Source: Spinacia oleracea (lineage: Eukaryota > Streptophyta > Magnoliopsida > Caryophyllales > Amaranthaceae). From it: a stretch of DNA of 64,000 nt. The notes below the pieces were generated by a model. It was not told the origin of the DNA. It saw only the letters and a list, made by a program, of their open reading frames with translations, and did no database searches. The position numbers were made by a program, and so were the translations under genes. Positions 48,638-61,500 of this stretch are shown here, piece by piece; position 1 is the stretch's first letter, and the number at the start of each line of letters is the position of its first letter. The stretch covers positions 132,888,385-132,952,384 of the forward strand of contig NC_079487.1 of assembly GCF_020520425.1 (NCBI RefSeq), in the 5' to 3' direction.

Positions 48638-49159
48638 TCTATACTAATATATTAAAAGGCGTTGCGAAAAATGTTTATGTGCCACGTAGAACTCTCCTCT
48701 TTACGCCACGTCATTCACTCACCAAGGTTATGGGATGTTGTTGACAATTAAAAATCAATAAAATAAGGTTCGAACACAAGACCTCAAGTTTGGAGAATAA
48801 CTCTCATTACCATCTTAACCAACCTCTAATTGTTGTTTATCAATGCACGTTAATTTATAAATACATGTTAACATGAAGTCTAAAACAACTAAATTTCTAT
48901 GTTACCTCTTATTTCTTATGGACTATATTGGAATAAAAATAATAATTAAAATATTAGAAAAACCATGAATTAAACAATTAAAACATTAAGAAAATTACTT
49001 GGCATTATAGAGGTAATGTACATGTGTAGTTGATGAACTTAATGAATCTTTTCACTTTTATGGTCTACATGTATTTTAGTCAAATATTGAGTTGAAAACA
49101 GATTTCGAATTTTAATTATTCAAAGTAGCAACCGGGGCATCGCCCGGGATACACACTAG
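48638..49159 (+). mobile_element. Non-autonomous Helitron, copy 3
   Basis: The 522-bp element begins TCTATACTAATATATTAAAA and ends with hairpin CCGGGGCATCGCCCGG plus ACACACTAG, between host A and T. Both ends match the large Helitron closely, but the interior encodes nothing. Confidence 0.88.
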
Positions 49160-49173
49160 TTTAGTAATTTAAT

Positions 49174-49625
49174 GGAAAATTTGCCAAATACAACCTAATA
49201 AAGTTCTCTATTTGCCAATTACAACCTCAAATTTCTAATTTTGCCAATTACAACCTTAAACTTATATCTCCATTTTAAATTACAACCCGAAATTATTTTC
49301 TGCCAAAAATCACCGAAAGATGATGTCATAATGTTATTAAAAAAAAACAATTACATAATTTTTATAAAAAAATTAAATCGATAAATAAGAATTAAAACCA
49401 AAAAAAAAAAATCAAAAAAAATATTTTTTATAGATATTATGTACTTCGGATTTTTTTTTTAATAACATTATGACATCATCTTCCGGTGATTTTTGCCGGA
49501 AAATGGTTTTGGGTTGTAATTTAAAATAGATGTACAAGTTTAAGGTTGTAATTGGCAAAATTTGAAATTTGAGGTTGTAATTGACAAATAGAGAACTTTA
49601 TTAGGTTGTATTTGGCAAATTTGCC
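49174..49625. mobile_element. Foldback MULE-like MITE with 9-bp target duplication
   Basis: Exact TAATTTAAT copies flank it (49165-49173, 49626-49634). Its arms of about 170 bp are inverted copies starting GGAAAATTTGCC and containing repeated CAATTACAACCT, so the whole 452-bp unit can fold into one hairpin. It lies 14 bp from the end of Helitron copy 3. Confidence 0.8.
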
Positions 49626-49840
49626 TAATTTAATAGAAGCAAATAATTTGCACCTCACAATCTCAAACTTCAATTGTCACAACCACAAGTAATAAATGAT
49701 GAATTCCACGTGGTTAAAGGAGATTTTGTGACACACTGACTGACACTAGAAATCAAAATAAGTCGATCTTACGTGAAAAACCTTTTAGATGCTGCTGCCT
49801 GTATTCGACCCACTTCTTTTTGCCGTACTTTAATTTTCCT

Positions 49841-49885
49841 TTTTCTTTCTCTTTCTCTTTCTCTTTCTCTTTCCCTCTCTCTTCT
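49841..49885 (+). repeat. Pyrimidine (TTTCTC)n tract
   Basis: A pure C/T tract in the presumed promoter or leader of the membrane-protein gene. Such tracts are common near plant transcription starts. Confidence 0.7.
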
Positions 49886-50079
49886 TCCCGGAATATCAAA
49901 AAAAGCCTTTGCAAATGCAAAGGTAGTTTGCGCGTTTGTTGGGGGTGTGTTAGTTTTACTACCTACTCAGTCGCTGCCTCTTTTAACTAAACACCCCAAT
50001 TCACTCATCTGGTAATTTCTCTCTCCTCCAAATCCTATAACCTCTTTACTATACTGGAAATTTAGCGTTTTCAGATCAG

Positions 50080-51508
50080 GTACTTCTTAATTTCTATTTT
50101 TTTTTTTTGTGATTTCTGGGTTGTTGATTTGTGGTTTAACATGAACTTTTATGATTTTGGGGAGAACCCCAGATTTTTTTCTTGTATATTTGTCTGTTGT
50201 ATGGCTCAGAATTGGCAATGGTAGTGATGTTGATGTATGTAAATGGAATTTGTTGGTGTCTATTAAATTAATACTACTTGCGTTATTCTTTAACATTATT
50301 ATATGGTTGTTGTTAGATGTCTATTTTAAAAATTAAAAACCTTAATAAGTGCGGATTATAAATGGTCAAGGGGGTGTATTGGAGAATGCGGGGGTGACCA
50401 TAAAATAGGAAAGGAGATGTATAATTTTGGAATGATGTTATACTCGGTATGTCTTCTTCATTTCTAATCCTGGGTTGTTTTGGTTTGTGGAATTGTTTAG
50501 AAGGATAAGAAAGAATTGTGTTTTTCATCTGTTGTTCATCACTCAGTGAATGACTGTATGTTTGCTAATTCGCAACAGAATTCGAGGAGGGAATAAAATC
50601 AGGAAGGAAAAAAGATTTGAAGATCACTAATGATTGTAGTTATAGGAGTGAACAAAGGGGAAACTTCAAAAGTTTGATTACCTTTTCTTGCATTTGGTTG
50701 GATAGTGAATGATTCGGAGTTTAGGGGGAGGTACTCAATACTTAGATATGTAAATCCTGTCTATTTATTTGAGTATGAGGTTGATGAATCAGTTTTCCTT
50801 TGTGTGTTAGAAGTTTTCGATTTTTGAACACAGTTGAAGGAAAGTGGCATTATAACAGTCTCAAGTTTTCTAACAATTCTGACTATATTGACAAATACTT
50901 GTATAGTTGTATGAGATGGTATCATACTATCATGCCATGAGATGGAGAATGTCACCCCAGCTCTAGTAAAGGACACCCTTAACCGTGAACGTCACCCCTG
51001 TCTTACCGTACAATTGCTTTAAACAAGAAATCCTCCACAATATTAGCTTGAGATTTTATTACTGTCTCCGGTTCAACTTTCAAGTAATTTGTCGTTTTTA
51101 AAACCCAGTGCATTATGTAACTTTAGTATCCTAATGCAAATGTGCGTTACTAGTCACTTTGGATTACAATTGTAGTATTGGCAACTATCAAGTCCTGATT
51201 ATTTGTTTATTAATGACATGTATTTCGAGACTAGGATTGTATTTTTTGGTTTTACTCTCTGCTTACTATAATTTAACACTTGAACCTATGCCGCATGCTC
51301 GTTACAGTAAGTCTGCTGGTTTAGTGGTATGTTCTCTGCAGGAACTTTACTTCATGTTCCAACACAGAAATTTGTATATATTACTACATTAGTATGTACT
51401 TTGAATAATTATTTTAGGGAAGGTTGTTTTGCTGGTTAGGATGAAATGTGAACATTATTGTTCCGTCTTATAAAAAAAAATGAAAAGTTGTTTTTCATTC
51501 TCATGCAG
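50080..51508 (+). other. Probable 5' UTR intron of the membrane-protein gene
   Basis: A donor-like AG/GTACTT at 50079/50080 and an acceptor CATGCAG ending at 51508, 19 nt before the start codon, suggest a leader intron of about 1.4 kb. This is inferred from splice-like signals only; small open frames within it resemble nothing known. Confidence 0.4.
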
Positions 51509-51527
51509 GCTTGCTGGTAAGAAAACC

Positions 51528-54500
51528 ATGGCTACTGATACAACAGTCCTTAGTTATTGGTTGAATTGGAGGTTTCTTCTTTGTGCGATATATATCTTGG
51601 GTGTCATGGTGTTTGGTTGTTTTGTTATATGGAAATATGAAGGCAAAAAGAAATTGGACAACGAGAGGAGAGAACGCGGTATTATACCAGTTGGAGTTTT
51701 ATACAAGGATGAAGTTTGGAAAACATGCCTGAAAAGCATTCACCCTTCCTTTCTGCTTGCTTTTAGGATATTAGCGTTTGTTCTGATGTTGGGAATTATC
51801 ATTGGTAATACTATCCATGATGGACCTGGCATCTTTTTCTTCTACACTCAGTAAGTTCTAAGAATTTGTAAGTTTATCATTCTTCTAGCATTCAAAATGA
51901 ACTAGCTTGGCAATATCTCATTTCCTTGAGAGTGGTTCAAAACTGCAACCAACTTGCTAATATAGTGGAGAAATGAATCATGTACCGTCTGCTGATTGCT
52001 CTTTTGATTTTTTATCCTCCTGGTGGTGAATAGGTGGACTTTTACGCTGACCACCACATACTTCGGGGTATGTTCTTCTACTCTAGCAACCACTAATAGC
52101 TTTTTCTCCCTGTTAGCAAAGAGAAATCTGGATAAAACATTTCTTATAAACTCTTAAGTTGGAATAATTTACTGCAAATCTATTTCTTCTTCTTTGTTAT
52201 TTTAATTTTTTAATGTAATTAGCTAAGTGTCTACGCCTTGTCTTTCATTGTAGATTGATCTTCTACAAATGTTTACATATTCTGTGTTGGTTGTTGTTGG
52301 CCTTATAGCTTGCATCTGCACTTTCTCTTTATGGATGCTGGCATGCTGGTGGTGGTGTTGATGCAGAGCAAGGATCTTATGTTGCTCCAAAGCTCGAAGG
52401 TAGTGCGAACACACCTTTTTTAAAAAGCTTGAATAATCGAGAAGAAGTTTATGTTCACAACATTGCAGGTCGTATGGGTTATCTTCTCCAAATCATGTAC
52501 CAGGTTAGTCTGTTGCCAATTCACCATCTTGCTGCTTTCTCTCTAGGTGCAATGGCTTCTTACCAAAGAATATAATTTTATTTTCGTATTTCTCTTACAG
52601 AAAATTTCTTCTCAACCAAGAATATTGTATCCTAATTTCTCTGCTATTATGCACTATTTAGAAGTAAGATTGCAGACATCCGCATCTTCCCGAAACATGC
52701 TTAAAGTCTGGATGGTGGTTGTTTACTGAGTCAATTGTCACATTATACAATAGCCTCTTTTAATATTAGGTTTACATTATGACCTGGTGTATGATGCTCT
52801 CTGGGTGAAAAGTATATGTACCTGCTTGTTTTCAGTTTTGTGCTTCCTGAATAAGTTGCAAGGTAAGGAGGTTGTTTCTAACTTTCTTGTTCTTCTATAC
52901 AATATAAACAGGTAACTGCAGGTGCTGTGCTGCTTACAGATGTTGTATTTTGGCTCGTAATTTACCCATTTCTAACTTCCAAGTATTATAGACTTGCTTT
53001 TGTAAGTGCAAAACTTATCAACTCTTCTACTGTAGCTTATTTCATCAGTTTCTGTATCTGCAGCTCTGCATGCTTAGTAACATGTACTTGTGTACCAATT
53101 GTTGTATATTGGCATAGAAATCGCATACTGGCACACATGCGTGCCTTAGAAATTATATACAAGTCCAACACTTTTTTAGAGTTGACCAATGTAGATAATA
53201 AGTCTAGGGGTCAGCAGACTATATGATCATCTTTCTCCAATTTGAAGTAGCTAGTGAAATACTGCAAAGTAAATTGATTGTTAACGGCAACCCAATAGCT
53301 AGTTATGTTGAATTATTTGAAAGAACTATGGAATTTATCCTGCTCAAACTATATTATTGGATATTTGAACCTAAAAGAGGCCAGTTTGCGAAAATGAGAA
53401 CAAAGTGAGTGAAGTGTTGGAAATAAAATAGGCGTGTTCTTTGAACAGAATTTCAAGACCAATTATCTGATACAATTGTGCACCATGCTTAGATTTTTAA
53501 TCAAATGCAAAATTACTGAAGACGGATTGATTTCATGAATCTATTCTTAGTTCTCTGATTCCCTGTCTTAATTATATGCAGTTTGATGTTAGCATGCATT
53601 CTGTCAACATTCTGATTCTTGGGGACACAATCTTAAATTGCATGGTAAGAATTTAGGAGTATCTTGTTATTGAGCACTTGGTTATTTCTTGGGATATACT
53701 AGTCATGTATGATTGGGTTACCTTTTTTTTTTCTTTAATCTTACAGAGATTTCCCGTCTTCCGGATTTCATATTTTATATTGTGGACTGGAGTATTTGTA
53801 ATATGCCAATGGATAATCCATGCTTGTGTTTCCCTAAGGTAAGTTGTAACCTTTATTTGATGTTCTTTAGAATTTATGCAATATACTAAGGTTTTTATCA
53901 GTTTTCCTCCCTAAACGGTTTCTTCATTTGATGCAGTTGGCCGTACCCATTCATGGACTTGTCACCTCCGACTGCTCCGTTATGGTAATTATTCCATCTT
54001 TACTAATAATACCCTCTGAAGATCTCACTGATCCGTAAGAATTTAGGCTAATTTGCTCGTGCAGAGATAAGTGAATGCATTTCCCTTATCTGACGACTAT
54101 CACTTGTATGTAAAGCTTTGATCATACAAGTAAAATGCTTGCAAACATACTGTTTTTGAGTCCTCCGTATTTGCAAGTTGTTATCACTTTGTTGATGGTT
54201 GAAAGAACTAGTCAACTAGTAGTGGAAGATCAGCAGCTCAGCATCTGAAGTCTGCATTTTATCCCACTACTCACAAGTTTAAGATTTGCTCGTATGAATG
54301 CAATTTTTCCTTTCGTTGGTTTTGTTTGGTTAAATTAATTTTGTTTGAGTCTGAACAAATGTTGAGTGTTTTGAGTATTCACTAAGGCTCTGTTTGGTTT
54401 GGTGTAAAACGTTTTAAGTGCAAAATGATTTTCCATGGAAAACATTTTCTAAGGGAAAATACAATTCCAAACTAGTTTTCCTTTGTTTGGTTCCTTAAAA

Positions 54501-54907
54501 TAAAATGGAGAAGATGGTAAAGATTGAGGGGAAGAAGGGAGAGGGAGGTAAAGAGGAAAGGTGGAAAAGTGGTTTCCCTCCCTTTCAAATGGAAAAGGTT
54601 TTTCCACCTTTAAGGGATTTATGGAAAATTGTTTTCCATTTCTTGCCAAATCAAACAACGTAAAATGATTGAAAATGGGTTTCCATGAAAACGTTTTACA
54701 CCTCCAAACAGAGCCTAAATGGCATTGGTTGACGTCGTCTTCATCATTCTTTTGGGGCAGAGCTGATAAATAGTGTTCTTCTGGTGCAGGTATGCGGCAG
54801 TGGGCGTGATGCACATCCCATGCTTTGGTGCCTTTGCTCTGATAGTCAAATTAAAGCACCTATGGCTTTCAAGATCGTTTTCAGAATCCTATCAGGGTTT
54901 AAGGTGA
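51528..54907 (+). CDS. Plant multi-pass transmembrane protein of unknown function
   Basis: Eight exons (51528-51850, 52034-52067, 52309-52503, 52912-53001, 53582-53644, 53747-53838, 53937-53984, 54790-54907) join in frame to 320 aa. Six or seven hydrophobic segments are visible, for example FLLCAIYILGVMVFGCFVI near the N-terminus, ILAFVLMLGIIIG, VTAGAVLLTDVVFWLVIYPF, YFILWTGVFVICQWIIHACV and YAAVGVMHIPCFGAFALIV. The loop WTFTLTTTYFGLASALSLYG and the ending WPYPFMDLSPPTAPLWY recall a plant membrane-protein family with distant likeness to rolling-stone/AIG1-type proteins (Arabidopsis At1g10660-like, from memory). No catalytic motif is seen and the function is unknown. The start has the good context AACCATGG. 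Intron 7 holds a MITE. Confidence 0.82.
54386..54715. mobile_element. Tourist-like MITE in intron 7 of the membrane-protein gene
   Basis: The ends GGCTCTGTTTGG and CCAAACAGAGCC are perfect inverted repeats, and TAA stands on both outer sides. GGAAAA/TTTTCC phrases inside resemble the element at 10540-10906, so they are likely one family. Confidence 0.85.
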
Positions 54908-57900
54908 AAAGAACTCGCTCTCTCAAGAAAATATATATACCGCCTTTACTTTTAGAGAACCGATTACACATTTTTCCTCAAATCAGCCTGTGAGCGTGAG
55001 ATGGATAGTATCGGAATTTGATTTCTCCATCCTCCACAGGTTATATCATTCATGATAGTGTCATTGATTTATTTTTACTCTCCCTGTAAAGCCAAGTATA
55101 TTTCGAAACTGGTCATATACTCATATGTATCAGTCCATAATTTTAATGAAGTATCACAGTTCACAATTATGAATGCATCAAGTAGTTTTAATTCCTCTTT
55201 TCTGGGCACTTCAGAAGCGCCACTCCTTGGGTCGCGACAGGAGCTTTGTCGAGGTGTTTGATAAGTGAAAGGCGGTATTAGTATTTTCTAGTGTCCAGAA
55301 ACTGACTTCCAGCAACTGCTGGTTGTTGTAAAAAACTGCAAGTCTAACATGAGATGTATTACTGGTATTAGTATATGGCTGCTGATGAATGACCCAAAAA
55401 GTCATAAAATTGACAAGGTAAAATTTAATTTTAGTCATTTTACATATTATTAAAACTTTGTAACTATATTGACAATCACTATGCTTCTAGATTACTGGGA
55501 CTTGGAGTTCATATATTCTTGTTTACAAGTGGTGCAGTAAAAATTAACTCCAAATGCTTAAAAGTTGTCATTATATAGGTAAAAGTTATCTATTTTTTTA
55601 GTGATAATTTTTTCATTTTAATAGAAATATTATTCAAAATTACTAATAATGTATATAATTATTCATTTAATCCTTTAAAATGTTTATCTAACAATTTTTT
55701 TAATATTGTACTACGTAAAAGTTAATCAAAACCTATTAAAAATTAGGTAAAAGTTATCTTAGTATACAATAAATTTATTATACATCTTGTAAAGTTGGCC
55801 TTTTGCTTGAAGTTTTATAATCTTGGCATAATTTCTAACCAGTTCTCCTTGTCTTTTCTTTAAAATTTTCTACAAATTTTGGCATATTTAGTTTTACCAT
55901 AAATTTTGTTTGAAAGTAGAGTGATATTATGAATTGCACCGAGTGTAGGATGAAAATTATAATTCTAGTAGAAACCTAGAAGAATGGTAACACGTGTACT
56001 GAATGACATTTATACAAACCTGAAAAGATGATCTTCATAGACCATGTTTGGTTAGAGCCATATTTATATTTATAAGCTCTATTATATTCGTCAATCATTG
56101 ATCACTCGGCTATTTCATTGTCTCTTCAACGTATGATGACAACACAATTATGTAAAACTAGTTGTATATACACTAACATTATCTTAAACAAATTCTAATG
56201 ATTATGCTAAATGCCAAAAGAAATTACGTATTACTCACTATTTACTAGTAGAAAAACTAGTGTTTCACTGTTTAGAGAGGAGATCTTGTGCACGGGGAAG
56301 GTTTGCAATTTGCTCTAGGATGGAATTCTCACACGTTTTCCACGAGGGAGGTCCTTTTTGTTTTTGTTTTTGTTTTTGTTTTAGTTTTGGGTACCATGCG
56401 AGCCACGAGTGACTCCATTCATATTTTGGAGGTGTGTGTCAAACCACGTCATACTATGATTTATATTTATTATAGTTCAACATTCTTGGGTAATTTTGTA
56501 CGACAAATAAATAATGATTAGATGTCCTAATGTTGCTTTAGTTTTTCTAATCTCGATTGTTTTGCGTATGGCAAAATTTAGTATATTTACATACCAAGTA
56601 GTTTGAATATTAAGGAACAATCTTATTCATTAATTTAGTTGACCATTGTAACAATGTATAGAGATTGAGGTGGTGGGGTAGTGGTATTATTTCCTACCTC
56701 ATATCCCTCTAATCTGGAGATCAAATCTCATGAAATTCATTTGAGATTTTTTTTTTGTATTTCCTCCCTCAGATGGGTCCCTTCATCTCTAAAGAAAAGT
56801 AATTGTGAAATAAAAATGAAAGTTTTTTTTTTTTTTGAGGGAAAAAAAAAAAAAAAAAAAAAAAAAATTGAAAGTTATTAACATTATACTTCCCTTTTAA
56901 TAGATTATCACTTAGCATTTTACCATAATTGTTGATGCAAGATGCAAACATATACATAGTGTCTTAGATTACGCGATCTTCGAGAACATTATCATCTTTT
57001 TAAGATCGAAGACCTTGATAATACTCGTGTCACAATCTTTATTATTCTATTTTTTTATTACTTTTACTCAATTAATTTAGTTATAATCACAACTGAATAT
57101 TACTCGTACATTAACGAGCTAAGGTAATTAAATAAAATACTTACTCCCATTAGTGGCAGTATGACATTGAAAATTTTAGAATTTTAGCATACTCATTAGG
57201 AACGAGGATATGTATACAATAAGTTTTAGTTTCGAAAATTCAACGTTGGCATTTGTAATTAATAATGTACGGAGTAATTGTTATAATCCCATTTGCGTAA
57301 TTTAACAGCAATGCAATCACGAAATCTGACCAATACATGAGAAAAGATTTGAGATGAAAACTTGACTGATGTGGCGTATCTGTAACGTTAAGTTGGTCAG
57401 CGATCAACTAAACTCAACATTTCTTTAATTACTTCCAATTAAAAAAAAAGTTTAATAAAATCTTACGTGACTCTCTAGTCTCTATACCATCACCAGCCGT
57501 CAGATCTCTGAAATCAACGGCCAATTTTGCATCTAATTGCCCTGTTGGGCTGTTGGTCATATTGTTGGTGGAATGGTGGTAGTTACAAACTTACAAAGCA
57601 CATAGATCTTCCCGCGAATTTCCAATTTTCTATATTTCTATTCAACTCAATAAATACTTCTTCCAATGCTTATTTGCCAATACATATTTTTATCCACTAA
57701 TATCTATTACTGGTAAAATTATGAAAATTTGACATTTTGTAAAATATTTGTTGAGACGAATCAAACAAACTTCAAATAACTATGTTTTTATTTATATATC
57801 ATGGACATAAATTAGTAAATTTCCTCAAATTCTAAATAGTTGCAAGATTCTAAACATGAAAAACATTAACAAACAAAGGGAGTATCCTAAAAACAAAATA

Positions 57901-58258
57901 TTGTTATTGAAAGATACGATACTCCGAAATAAGGTAAGATCAAAGATTCTACCTGAACTGAATCCCTCTAGATTTAACCCGACCCCATTTACTGAATAGT
58001 GATATCGATGGTTATGAAATATATAGACGATCTAACTAAATTAGTACGGACCACCTATTTAAAAAGTTCAAAAAAAAAAAAAATTAATTTAAAAATACAT
58101 AACAAATTCGTGTGCCGGCAATTTAGTTAACGTTTAATTTGCTAGATTTTTCTACTTTTAATTCCTTGTAGGTAGCCTCTATTTATATTATTTTCCCATA
58201 AAGAAAGTAAAAAATAATAATTTCCCTCAAAGTCGACAAGACACCGTATTATTTTCGC
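54908..58258. other. Intergenic region, no gene seen
   Basis: AT-rich. It contains the 3' UTR of the membrane-protein gene, a (TTTTTG)n run near 56349-56386, mixed poly-T/poly-A tracts at about 56823-56868, and one MITE (57657-57882). No frame resembles a protein. Confidence 0.6.
57657..57882. mobile_element. Stowaway-like MITE
   Basis: The left end CTTCTTCCAATGC and right end AACAAAGGGAG, each bordered by TA, with the internal phrase TTGAGACGAATCAAAC, fit decayed Stowaway elements. Confidence 0.55.
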
Positions 58259-58261
58259 AGC

Positions 58262-58269
58262 TATAAATA
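58262..58269 (+). promoter_or_regulatory. TATA box of the ATP-citrate lyase gene
   Basis: TATAAATA stands about 300 bp before the start codon. A leader intron (donor CG/GTAATA at 58365, acceptor TTAG ending 58544) is likely, so the leader exon would start near 58295. Confidence 0.6.
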
Positions 58270-58563
58270 AGCTTCAGTTCTTCAGCCATTGTCTGATACT
58301 TCCCATCTTCTACCAGATTAGGCAGATTCACATTCTTGCTCTCCTTCATCTACCTGATTCTACGGTAATAATTTACTCCTGTAATTTCGATTTTCATTTT
58401 TCAATTGACATTATGGAATTTGTGTTTAAACGTTTAATTTGAATTGAATTGATTTGATTTGATCTATTGTTGCTTCGATTTGATTTTCGTCGTTTCAAAC
58501 TTAGGGTTTTAAATTTTTGTTTGTTTGATTTTGGGCGAAATTAGGTTTAACGAAGGGGGGAAA

Positions 58564-61500
58564 ATGGCAAGGAAGAAGATCAGAGAGTACGATTCAAAGA
58601 GGTTATTGAAGGAGCATTTTAAGAGAATTTCTGGTTCTGAACTCCCCATTAGATCAGCTCAAGTAAGCCTTTTTTTTCTGGATTGCATTTATTTGATCAT
58701 ATATCATACAAATCAAATCTGTTGTTGAACTACATTGCTATTATATTGAACTACATTGTAATGAAATTGAATTGTCGAACTACCTAATTTTCGTTTTCGT
58801 TTTCCGGATGCATGTGATTTGATCATATATTGTACAAATATAATGTGTTGTTGAACTACATTGTTATGATATTGAACTATATTTTCCTGAGTTAGGATTG
58901 TTGAACTACCTATTTTTTTGGTTTCGATGAGAAATTTAATAGTGATAAGGTGTTGGGCTGGGTCTCTGGCCGAATGATTTAGCTAGACACTAGTGATTTT
59001 CTTTTTGTTCATTTGATCATATGACTTCAGGATCTCGGTTGGTTTATCCATGACTGCAATGCATTGATTATCCTAGAAGAGGGATAATGATATGGATTTT
59101 TGGGGGGCATGGGGGTACAAATATGTTTTGCGATTGATTAGGGAAAACCCCAGGTGATCCTTTTTACATGTCCATATTTTTGGTTTTTTAGAGTAGTGGA
59201 AGGCTGGTTTGCGTACTATAGCTACATTAAGGTTTGAGGAAGAAGTTTAGGGTAATATTTTTTGATGTGTATTTGACTTTGTGGTAGATGTAATGAATAG
59301 AAAACATAAGTCTTCAATCAACAATTTTATTCCGGTGCACTTAATGAGATACCTGCCTTCTTAAATTAGATAGCAAATGGCGGTTCGACTATGTAAACCT
59401 TCAATATCCGGTGTTAACTTCATAAATCCACCATTTACCAGTAGAACTGTTGAACTCTACCTTCGACTTTGCCCTTAAACCTACATGTTTTAGAGCACAA
59501 TGTAAGAGTTTTTTTTTGGGTCAGATTCTATTCCCTTTTCTTGCTGGAAATGACTTTGATTTGTTGCCTTCAATGTTTTCTACTTTGATTTGTTTCTTTT
59601 CCTCTGGATATGCAAATAATTTGATCTTTCTGTACATTTCATCAACTAAGAATATTTACCGTATGTTGGATTTATTTCTTGTTGTACAACCTGATTCGTG
59701 ATACTTAATCTTCAATTTGGCATGCGTTTCTTTAAGCCACTGATGCTATTGTTTTTTCTTCTTGAATATTAAGTGAGTTGTCTTTCCTTCAATTAACCAG
59801 ATTACAGAGTCAACCGATCTGAATGAACTTGTTGTAAATGAGCCGTGGCTCTCATCTGAAAAGTTGGTTGTGAAGCCCGACATGTTGTTTGGGAAGCGTG
59901 GCAAGAGTGGTCTAGTTGCCCTGAATTTGGACTTTGCCCAGGTTACTGCTTTTGTAAAAGAGCGTCTTGGCAAAGAGGTACATTGAATTGATCCTCACAG
60001 TATTGATTGCTACTTTTGTAAGCAAAAGTTGCTTAATTGTTAGTAGTTACTGATTGTTCAAACTATAAATCGTGTTGGTTTACGCTACAATAACAGGTGG
60101 AGATGGGTGGATGTAAAGGACCTATTACAACTTTCATTGTGGAGCCTTTCATTCCACACAATGAAGAGTTCTATCTCAACATTGTCTCAGAAAGACTGGG
60201 AAACAGTATAAGCTTCTCAGAGTGTGGTGGAATTGAGATAGAAGAGAACTGGGATAAGGTACTTCTGACCCTTAGAACTGGAATTAACCCAGATGCCCAA
60301 TTCATATTGTATCGTTGAATTATCCTTACTACGCACATTTATCAGCCAGTCATTAGATTGTTTCTTCTCTGTCCAGGTCAAAACAATATATGTTCCCACT
60401 GGAGTTTCTTTTACTTCTGAAGTCTGTGCTCCTCTGGTCGCTACTTTACCTTTGGAGGTACTCCCATTTCCTAGTTGGGCACTTATATAATTGTATTGTT
60501 TGTGTTTTACTGCCGAGTGAAGTTCACTTTTTCAAGGGAAATCATATGTTGATGCTATTACCTTCTTGTGTAACTTATATTTGTATCACTGACGATTCTT
60601 CTCCATTTTTAGGTCAAAGGTGTTATCGAAGAGTTCATCAAAGTCATCTTCGCTCTGTTTTTAGGTATCTGGACTTATTCTTTCACAGTAGCTTTAATCT
60701 CAAACAACCACACTGATGTCAGAAACTAAGATGTTCGTTAGAGGTTTGAGGGAAAACAATGAGTGACAATCCTGTTACCGTAGAGTTAAGTCCAGATTAC
60801 AAAAACTGTGAAAAGCACGAAATGAATTTTAAAAAATAGGGCAGTGAAGTGTGAAATTCACTAACATAATAGGTGACAATCCTCTTACTCCAGGTGTTCA
60901 AATGCATGAGAACTTTTGTTACATAAAAATAGAGGTCTACCTTTCCCCTCCCTCCCTCCCTTTCTTCCCCGTCCCCTTCCTCCTCTTTCTTCCCCGTCCC
61001 CTTCCTCCTCTTTCTTCCCCGTCCCCTTCCTCCTCTTTCTCTCCCGTTCCTTTTCGTACTATCTTGCTATCCAAACAAAGTGTAAGTTAGTTCAATCTAA
61101 GTTAATATACTAAGATACTAATTGGATTCAACTTAAATTGCAGATCTTTACTTCACCCCTTTCTTTTTATTAAGCATTTTACTGATTCCCTTGATATAAA
61201 GTATAAGCAGTTGAGGCCTAATAGTAAGTTAATGTCATAATTGCAGATCTGGACTTCACTTTCCTAGAAATGAATCCTTTCGCATTAGTCAACGGGAACC
61301 CCTATCCTTTGGACATGAGAGGCGAGCTAGATGATACTGCTACCTTCAAGAATTTCAAGAAGTATGCTCTTTATTACCCCCGATATCTGCTTAGCTTTTC
61401 ATAGCCTCCTTATAACAGCACTTACCTAATCTGTGACGCTTCTGCAGGTGGGGTAATATCGAGTTCCCATTGCCATTTGGAAGAATTATGAGCCCAACAG

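Noticed and set aside
53223-53408. A 61-codon frame in the membrane-protein gene region
   Set aside because: It lies wholly inside intron 4 of that gene and matches no family.
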